Assembly (NCBI RefSeq): GCF_003425665.1
Contig: NZ_QQRQ01000001.1
Coordinates: 186,001-250,000 of the forward strand
Source: Evtepia gabavorous
Lineage (GTDB): Bacteria > Bacillota > Clostridia > Oscillospirales > Oscillospiraceae
DNA length: 64,000 nucleotides
Direction of reading: 5' to 3'
Below are positions 59,501 to 64,000 of this stretch, piece by piece. How positions within the stretch are numbered: position 1 is the stretch's first letter; each line of letters opens with the position of its first letter. The notes below the pieces were generated by a model. That model was not told the DNA's origin. It did not search any database and was given only the letters and a program-made list of their open reading frames with translations. The translations under genes and the position numbers were made by a program.

Positions 59501-59989
59501 TTCGTTGACGCCGATGATTCCCCCAATATTGGTTTCACCCTGAATACTTCCCGTGACAGTGCAGTTTCGTACACTGCCGCAGTTGTTGCCAACCAGCCCA
59601 CCCAGGGAATCCTGGAGGTCTGTGGGTTCTATGGTCACTTCCAGGGACACATTCTGCACCACTCCGCCGGACTGCAGGTAACGAAACAGTCCCCGCACGT
59701 TGCCGCTGCCTGTTATGGTAAGCCCGGAGATGGTGTATCCCTGCCCATCGAATGTGCCGCCAAAGGTGGGGATGGAAGAGAATTCCACATCAGAGAGATC
59801 AAGGTCCGCAGATAAAACGACTGTTTTCCCCCGGGACCAGCTGTCTAAAGAACAACGGCGGGAGAGTTCCACCAAATCCTCTGGGGTACGGATGGTAATC
59901 CGGCTGCCGGCCGCCCCCACAGGGGCGGCCAAAGAGAGGAGCAGGGCAAAGATCAGCAGGATAGCCAGCCTGTTATGGATTCGTTTCAT
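56543..59989 (-). CDS. Large secreted GLUG-repeat surface protein
   Basis: An 1148-residue exported protein. A signal peptide (1-27, ending APVGAAG) is followed by GLUG-type repeats (about 75-310, such as GLVGNN, VGGIAG, IGGIIGVN), a long helical, Leu/Ala/Asp-rich middle (about 315-740) like that of YhgE-type proteins, more GLUG repeats (about 745-900), Ig-like C-terminal domains and a final transmembrane helix (about 1110-1130) with a basic tail. Function is unknown; adhesion or partnership with the MMPL transporter is possible. Its start overlaps the end of the MMPL gene by 17 bases, so the pair is coupled. Confidence 0.85.
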   Translation of the reverse strand: MKRIHNRLAILLIFALLLSLAAPVGAAGSRITIRTPEDLVELSRRCSLDSWSRGKTVVLSADLDLSDVEFSSIPTFGGTFDGQGYTISGLTITGSGNVRGLFRYLQSGGVVQNVSLEVTIEPTDLQDSLGGLVGNNCGSVRNCTVTGSIQGETNIGGIIGVNESSGKIINSTFSGSVTGEHYVGGIAGQNLGSILQCVNQGKINTVAVEGEADLEDLDSRPLNSTENLPACTDIGGITGFSTGVLQSCKNTGPVGYEHVGYNVGGIAGRQSGYLNGCTNQGVILGRKDVGGIAGQLEPEIFLRYGEDLLNQLWSELGTLGDQVDHLLSDLNSTNTSTTAQLQMLSSHAGTAQDAAGELMDAAKDWANGNLSTVNDLSARISWSLQQLEPILETLRPLPEELTDAVDALEEGLDQAEQAGDLASDAGQSLRTALQEALRAADHMNEGLEHIRASQDALKSALGDPNEIKLALEQMAKGIGQLGDGTVAFSEAMEHLRDGWAALPDVSSIDAFLQAFEDLSTAGTSTANGLKNIQKAFIRLKDTITANGDPTEALKTALQELEKAAASFQSGADQLQTAGKHLLSALDTLEDAGIYLDGVVDAFRDAGDAFNNAFSRLGEGADAFHEMVKTLAEEPSIQFTPIGSDMTARGDALDAALSDLLGSADDLGDLLSQSSDTILGDLSAVSQQLQSITDLLRQETSLKKSGEGDRIEDISDQVDGRSQRTGCLSDARNEGVVKGDVNVAGIAGSMAIEYDFDPEDDLVEVGDRSLDVRYQTKAVILSCINLGEVTGKKDDAGGIVGRMDLGQVSHCENYGSVSSADGSYVGGIAGASWGSIRDSWARCTLSGDHYVGGIAGYGSTLKNCHTLITLQEGSAYVGTVAGSVDPEGTVTGNTFTQEALGAIDGISYAGQAEPVTFGALCAAGAPETFAQLELTFRADGKEVAVVPFQYGKGIARLPEIPAKKGYSAAWPDLDYSHLTASQTLEAIYTPYTSSLTDGGDLPDILVDGSFSAQAKVSHTTKETAWTDSKGESHQGTAYTVTVKDPVLDAVSYTVHCRLPEANGRYAVWVQTGENWQRQDSEKDGSYLLFPSTEETITFCLVEEGNSLVKYLLTFTVLAAGLFILFWRRRMQKKKEHAQQPPASSLESKE

Positions 59990-62462
59990 GGTCGTTCTCC
60001 TCCTCTGATGGCGGCGCTTCCTGGTAGGACCCGGTTCCCATAAGCGCGGAAACGTCGCCGTGGATTACCCCTTGGATGTTGGCGTCCACGATGCCGGAGA
60101 TTCGTCCCCGAACGCGTCCGTTTACGTAGATGGTGCCGCTGGTCCGATGTTTTGCCTCCGGCATGTTGACGCGAAAACTGGTTTTCTCCACAATGGTGTC
60201 TCCCAACAGCAAGATCTGAGGTAGCACAAACATGACCAGGAACATAGAGATCAAGGTGCCTCGGCTCAGGCACTCGCCGATGCCCACAATGGTACCTTCC
60301 GTGGAGAGTTTCCCAATAAGGAAACCTGCAGAAGCTAAGATTGAGCCAGAAGTCAATACCGTGGGAAATGAAAGCTCCAATGCTTTGACAATGGCTTTCT
60401 TAGGCGGCATGGCGGTTTTTAGTTCCTTGTACCAGCTGGAGATGACAATGGCATAGTCGATGTTGGCCCCCATTTGGATGGAGGTGACGATGAGGTAACT
60501 TAAAAAGAAAATTGGGCTTTGCGTCAGTCCTGGGAAGGAGAAGTTAAACAAAATGCTGCCCTGGATGATCAGAATGAGCAGCACAGGCAGGCCCACCGAT
60601 TGGAAAGTAAACAGCAGGACCAAAATCACAAAAACCACCGACAACACAGAGATCATCACATTGTCCCGGGAGAAAGAGACTGACAAGTCATAATCGCTGG
60701 TGGAGTCTCCTACTAAATAGATCTGGTCGCTGTCATAATACTGCTCTGCTTCCTGGTGAATGGTCTGCAAGAATTGGAAGGTCTCCTCCCCTTCCTCCGG
60801 CAGATTCAGCTGGAGGAGCATCCTTGTGTAGTGCGTTCCCAGCATTTGGTCGCGGGCGTCGGTGAGCTGCTGGTACATGTCGTTGAGCTCTTCCGTGGCG
60901 TCTTCCTCCAAGGAGAAGTATCCGGCTTCCTCCTGATCGTAAGCAAAGAGAAACAGGTCCATTAAGGGAACGGTATAGTCGTCAATTCCACCGACAATTT
61001 GGCCGTAGTTCTCGTTTTGCGCTGCATAGGCGGTGTAGAGGAGACAGACAACCTCATAATCCAAATCGGTCATCTCCGCGAACTGCCGGGGGGTCAGGGC
61101 ATCGGTTAAGGTGTAGCCGTCCATGGCTTCGATATTGGACAGCCCCATGGCATAGTCAATTTGATCATATTGTTCCAGGCGGTTCAGCAGGGCTTTCTCG
61201 CTGTCGTAATCCCCTTTTGGCACCAGGAGGGCGGCGATATTCTGGGTGCCAAAGGTCTCTCGAACCTTTTCTTGGGCAATTTGACTTTCACTCTGCCGGC
61301 TGGTTGTCAGCTGACTATACCCGTAGACGTAAGGACACTGATTTGACATCCAAAATCCCAGGATTAAGCAGACGACAAAGATCGGGATGCTGACATAGCG
61401 GGCTTTTACCGCAAAGCGCCCCCAGCGTTCTATGGAGGGGACAAAATTTCTGTGCTGGGTTTTCTCCATTGCCTTGGAGAAAAGAATCAAAAGGCCCGGC
61501 ATCAGTGTAAAGACGGAAAGAAGACTGAAACAAATGGCTTTGATGAGGATCAGTCCCATATCGAAGCCAATACGAAACTGCATAAACATCATGGCGGCCA
61601 AGCCGGAAATGGTTGTGAGACTGCTGGAAAAAATAGCGGGAATGGCGGCACTGAGTGCCGTGATACAGGCACTTCGGTCATCCAGTGTATGCTGACGGGC
61701 CTCTAAAAATCGATGAAGCAGAATAATCGCGTAGTCAATGGCCAATGCCAGCTGGAGAACCACTGTCACAGAGTCAGAGACAAAGGAAATCTCCCCCAGC
61801 AAAAAATTGGTTCCCATGTTCAGCAGAGCCGCGGCGCCGAAGGTAAGCAAGAGGACGGGAACCTCTGCAAAGGAGTGGGAGGTCAGCCCCAGGACCAAAA
61901 CAATGATGACCACGCTCACAGCAAAGATCACCTGCATTTCCTGGTCCAGGGTTTCTGCCTGGGAATCTCCAACGGTGCTGTCAATGGAGGCATCATAAGG
62001 CGCCAGCCTCTGCTTGATCTCCTCCATAGCGGACAGACTGATGGGATCGGTCTCCTCTCCGTCAAAGGTAACGGAGAGGAGGGCGTCCGAGCCTTTGAAA
62101 TATTCTGCAATCTCTTCTGGGGTGTCCTGCTCTGTCCCGTTGCCAAAGGAGACGGAGGTTACGCCGTCAATGGACGCAAGTTCGGCTGCCAGGTTCGCTG
62201 CCATATCGTAGGTCACGTTGGACAACATGATCCGGGCTGTGCCGTAGGTGATGAATTCATCTTCCATAATGGTAAGCCCTTGGCGGGTTTCGGTGTTTTC
62301 CGGCAAGTATTGTGTCAAGTCATTGCAGACCTTGACCCATCCCTGGGAGAACAGAGAGAAGATCAAGGCGCAGAGGTAGAGGAAAAAGATGAGATTTCGT
62401 CTGTCCACGATGGCAGTGGCCAGTTTTTCGAAAAAGGATGGTTTGTCGGGCTGCTTGTGCAT
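59973..62462 (-). CDS. MMPL/RND-family membrane transporter
   Basis: An 829-residue RND-superfamily protein of the MMPL type: two repeats, each with one helix, a large extracytoplasmic domain and five helices (first helix about 23-43; repeats near 190-350 and 560-740). The segment DYAIILLHRF and its repeat NIDYAIVISSWYKE carry the charged helix-4 residues of proton-driven MMPL pumps. The C-terminal tail (about 765-829) has a repeated V-x-G turn pattern (NGRVRGRISGIV, IQGVIHGDV) reminiscent of bactofilin-like folds. AGGAGG precedes the ATG. It likely exports a lipid or envelope component with its GLUG partner. Confidence 0.88.
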   Translation of the reverse strand: MHKQPDKPSFFEKLATAIVDRRNLIFFLYLCALIFSLFSQGWVKVCNDLTQYLPENTETRQGLTIMEDEFITYGTARIMLSNVTYDMAANLAAELASIDGVTSVSFGNGTEQDTPEEIAEYFKGSDALLSVTFDGEETDPISLSAMEEIKQRLAPYDASIDSTVGDSQAETLDQEMQVIFAVSVVIIVLVLGLTSHSFAEVPVLLLTFGAAALLNMGTNFLLGEISFVSDSVTVVLQLALAIDYAIILLHRFLEARQHTLDDRSACITALSAAIPAIFSSSLTTISGLAAMMFMQFRIGFDMGLILIKAICFSLLSVFTLMPGLLILFSKAMEKTQHRNFVPSIERWGRFAVKARYVSIPIFVVCLILGFWMSNQCPYVYGYSQLTTSRQSESQIAQEKVRETFGTQNIAALLVPKGDYDSEKALLNRLEQYDQIDYAMGLSNIEAMDGYTLTDALTPRQFAEMTDLDYEVVCLLYTAYAAQNENYGQIVGGIDDYTVPLMDLFLFAYDQEEAGYFSLEEDATEELNDMYQQLTDARDQMLGTHYTRMLLQLNLPEEGEETFQFLQTIHQEAEQYYDSDQIYLVGDSTSDYDLSVSFSRDNVMISVLSVVFVILVLLFTFQSVGLPVLLILIIQGSILFNFSFPGLTQSPIFFLSYLIVTSIQMGANIDYAIVISSWYKELKTAMPPKKAIVKALELSFPTVLTSGSILASAGFLIGKLSTEGTIVGIGECLSRGTLISMFLVMFVLPQILLLGDTIVEKTSFRVNMPEAKHRTSGTIYVNGRVRGRISGIVDANIQGVIHGDVSALMGTGSYQEAPPSEEENDHETNP

Positions 62463-62632
62463 GGGGCCACCTCCTGCCCTTTTGGATGGGGAAAGAAAAC
62501 ATGCGGCGTTATTTCCAGTTGGAACACCGTGTCTGAACTACGTTTGAGAGCAATATTTTGCACCATTTGTTCGAGCCTCTTGCCAGCATACGACGGGAAG
62601 AAAGATGTGGCAAGGCACAGATTCCATCACGT

Positions 62633-62719
62633 TGTTAAATTTTTAACAAATCTACTAAATTTGTTAGAATGACTTCTGGCAGATAGCGGGCTGAATTCCC
62701 TTTCCAGGTGTGTTATAAT
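62633..62719 (+). promoter_or_regulatory. TetR operators and promoter in the divergent MMPL/TetR gap
   Basis: The perfect 17-base palindrome TTGTTAAA-T-TTTAACAA (62633-62649) and a related shorter one, CTAAATTTGTTAG (62655-62667), lie between the divergent genes. The extended -10 TGTTATAAT (62711-62719) would drive the TetR gene. The rest of the 304-base gap (62463-62632) shows no further element. Confidence 0.65.
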
Positions 62720-62766
62720 AAAATAGTATCCCGTCCATTTTCCGACTCCCCGGAGGAAAAATAAGC

Positions 62767-63342
62767 ATGAAATACCCTACCTCGGAAACGACAAAGCAGG
62801 AACTGTCCGCCGCCTTGAAAACACTCATGAGCCAGAAGCCGCTGGAGAAGATCTCCATTCGGGAGATCACAGATCTCTGTGGCCTGCGGCGGGAAACTTT
62901 CTATTACCATTTTGCCGATATCTATGACCTGGTAAAATGGATGTTTGAGGAGGAGGCGATCGTCTTGCTCCGCCAACATGAGGGGGTGCAGCTGTGGCAG
63001 GAAGGACTGCTCCAGTTGTTCCACTATATCCAGGATAACCGGGCCTTTTGCCTGTGTGCCCTGCGGTCCATTGGGCACAGCCATCTGCGAAAGTTTTTTC
63101 AAGCAGACATCTATGGCATTGTACAAAGGACCGTGGAACAGCTGTCCAGGGAAATGGGCTGTCCCGCGGATGAGTTGGTGACCCAATTCTACGTCATCGC
63201 ACTGGTGGGGACCGTGGAGAGCTGGCTGTTGGGAGAACTGGATCGGACGCCGGAGGAACTGATTGCGTTTGCGGATGTTATGTTGAAGGATCATATTCGC
63301 GGCGCAGCCCTTCGAATACAGGGGAAATCTGCTCTGCTGTAA
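62767..63342 (+). CDS. TetR-family regulator, DhaS-like
   Basis: A 191-residue TetR regulator with the N-terminal helix-turn-helix (about 10-55: ISIREITDLCGLRRETFYYHFADI) and an all-helical C-terminal domain similar to the TetR_C_8/DhaS group. CGGAGGA precedes the ATG. It is divergent from the MMPL-GLUG operon, and the palindromes between them suggest it represses that operon. Confidence 0.9.
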   Translation: MKYPTSETTKQELSAALKTLMSQKPLEKISIREITDLCGLRRETFYYHFADIYDLVKWMFEEEAIVLLRQHEGVQLWQEGLLQLFHYIQDNRAFCLCALRSIGHSHLRKFFQADIYGIVQRTVEQLSREMGCPADELVTQFYVIALVGTVESWLLGELDRTPEELIAFADVMLKDHIRGAALRIQGKSALL

Positions 63343-63429
63343 AAACAAGGAGAGCCTGCTCAGAACTGGCGGCGCTGTGGCTTGGGAGGCTTTTTCCATA
63401 GAAATAGAGTGACATAGGGAGGAAGCGGT

Positions 63430-64000
63430 TTGTCTGCCCGAATTATGATTGTAGATGACGAACCAGGTATTGTTGATGTGGTACAGCGTTATTTTGCGCT
63501 GTCAGGGTATGAGGTCATTGCGGCACAGAGTGGAGAGGAAGCCTTGAAAAAGATATCCTGCCGTCCCGATCTCATTCTCTTGGATATCAATATGCCGGGT
63601 CTAAATGGGTTGGAGGTCTGTGCGCGCATTCGCGCCCATGTCTCCTGCCCTATTTTGTTTTTGACCGCCCGCATTGAGCGCAGTGATAAAATCGTAGGAT
63701 TTCAGGCCGGCGGAGATGACTACATTGTAAAGCCCTTTGACATGGAGGTGCTGGGCGCCCGGGTGGAGGCCCACCTGCGCCGGGAGCAGCGAAGAACCAC
63801 ATCGGTTACGGTACGATTTTTCGGGGAGCTGGCAGTGGACTATACGGGGCGCACCGTGTCCATCCGCGGAGAAGCTGTGAAACTGTCCAAGCGGGAGTTT
63901 GACATTGTGGAGTTACTTTCTATGCATCAGGGCCAGGTGTTTGACCGGGAGCGGATCTATGAGATCGTCTGGGGTATGGACGGAGACGGGTCCAGCGGAA
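63430..64000 (+). CDS. OmpR-family response regulator (cut by window end)
   Basis: An open frame from the TTG at 63430 (seven bases after GGAGG) to the window edge, 190 residues without a stop. The receiver domain has VDDE, the phospho-Asp in LILLDINMPG (about 55), LTARI and IVKPF, followed by the start of a winged-helix domain (LSKREFDIVELLSMHQGQVF). The last 35 or so residues, and probably a cognate kinase, lie beyond the window. Starts 87 bases after the TetR gene on the same strand. Confidence 0.88.
   Translation, partial: MSARIMIVDDEPGIVDVVQRYFALSGYEVIAAQSGEEALKKISCRPDLILLDINMPGLNGLEVCARIRAHVSCPILFLTARIERSDKIVGFQAGGDDYIVKPFDMEVLGARVEAHLRREQRRTTSVTVRFFGELAVDYTGRTVSIRGEAVKLSKREFDIVELLSMHQGQVFDRERIYEIVWGMDGDGSSG

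Noticed and set aside
63430-64000. Calling the last gene complete
   Set aside because: The frame has no stop before the window edge and the DNA-binding domain is only partly present.

Overview
The window looks like part of the chromosome of a strictly anaerobic, endospore-forming gut Firmicute, most likely an Oscillospiraceae relative of Flavonifractor, Intestinimonas or Oscillibacter. The reasons are Gram-positive promoters and AGGAGG ribosome sites, moderate GC with GTG and TTG starts, spoIIM, sepF, [FeFe]-hydrogenase maturation genes, superoxide reductase and DUF4491/DUF6110 proteins. The genus is an inference. There is no rRNA, CRISPR array, prophage or intact insertion sequence. Most genes are single housekeeping genes or two- to five-gene operons separated by strong hairpins.

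Region 1 (1-10.8 kb): purA; yerC, a methyltransferase and hslO; a five-tRNA operon (Val, Asp, Phe, Gly, Cys); a response regulator followed by the stump of its kinase; hydE-hydF with an orphan ABC binding lipoprotein; a superoxide reductase divergent from a Crp/Fnr regulator; sepF; and a small zincin. Region 2 (10.8-21.8 kb): a GntR-controlled operon of two ABC transporters, a secreted SLH-M13 metallopeptidase with a thioesterase, the lysine-pathway pair asd-dapA, and queA behind a long leader. Region 3 (21.8-24.5 kb): an AT-richer YxlEFG-like ABC operon with a divergent regulator, possibly acquired. Region 4 (24.6-39 kb): tgt, yajC, a TIGR04086 protein, spoIIM, a Xer recombinase with a dif/loxP-like inverted repeat beside it, an ArsR regulator, ligA, a PLP lyase-like gene, three tandem M42 aminopeptidases with murD, a DtxR-type regulator and glnA.

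Region 5 (39-50.8 kb): a copper island (csoR, and copA with an in-frame CopZ domain that has its own ribosome site), a VanRS-like two-component pair, tRNA-Ser, a BceAB-like ABC transporter divergent from a LytTR regulator and AgrC-like kinase pair, and a guaA that encodes only the ATP-pyrophosphatase part. Region 6 (50.9-64 kb): an AT-rich marR-RNHCP pair, a DUF4491 gene, and a metal-related cluster (AraC regulator, an unlisted 26-residue peptide, DUF6110, a P1B ATPase with an unusual transmembrane motif). It ends with a giant GLUG-repeat surface protein cotranscribed with an MMPL transporter, a divergent TetR regulator, and a response regulator cut by the window edge.

The best candidates for something new are: (a) the 34-base dif/loxP-like site just upstream of the lone xer gene; (b) a probable small RNA at about 56387-56531 that shares a TTAGC-N4-GCTAA operator and promoter type with the metal cluster; (c) the copA/copZ nested gene; and (d) the 21-base-period repeats upstream of the LytTR system. 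All promoter, operator and RNA calls are read by eye and untested.
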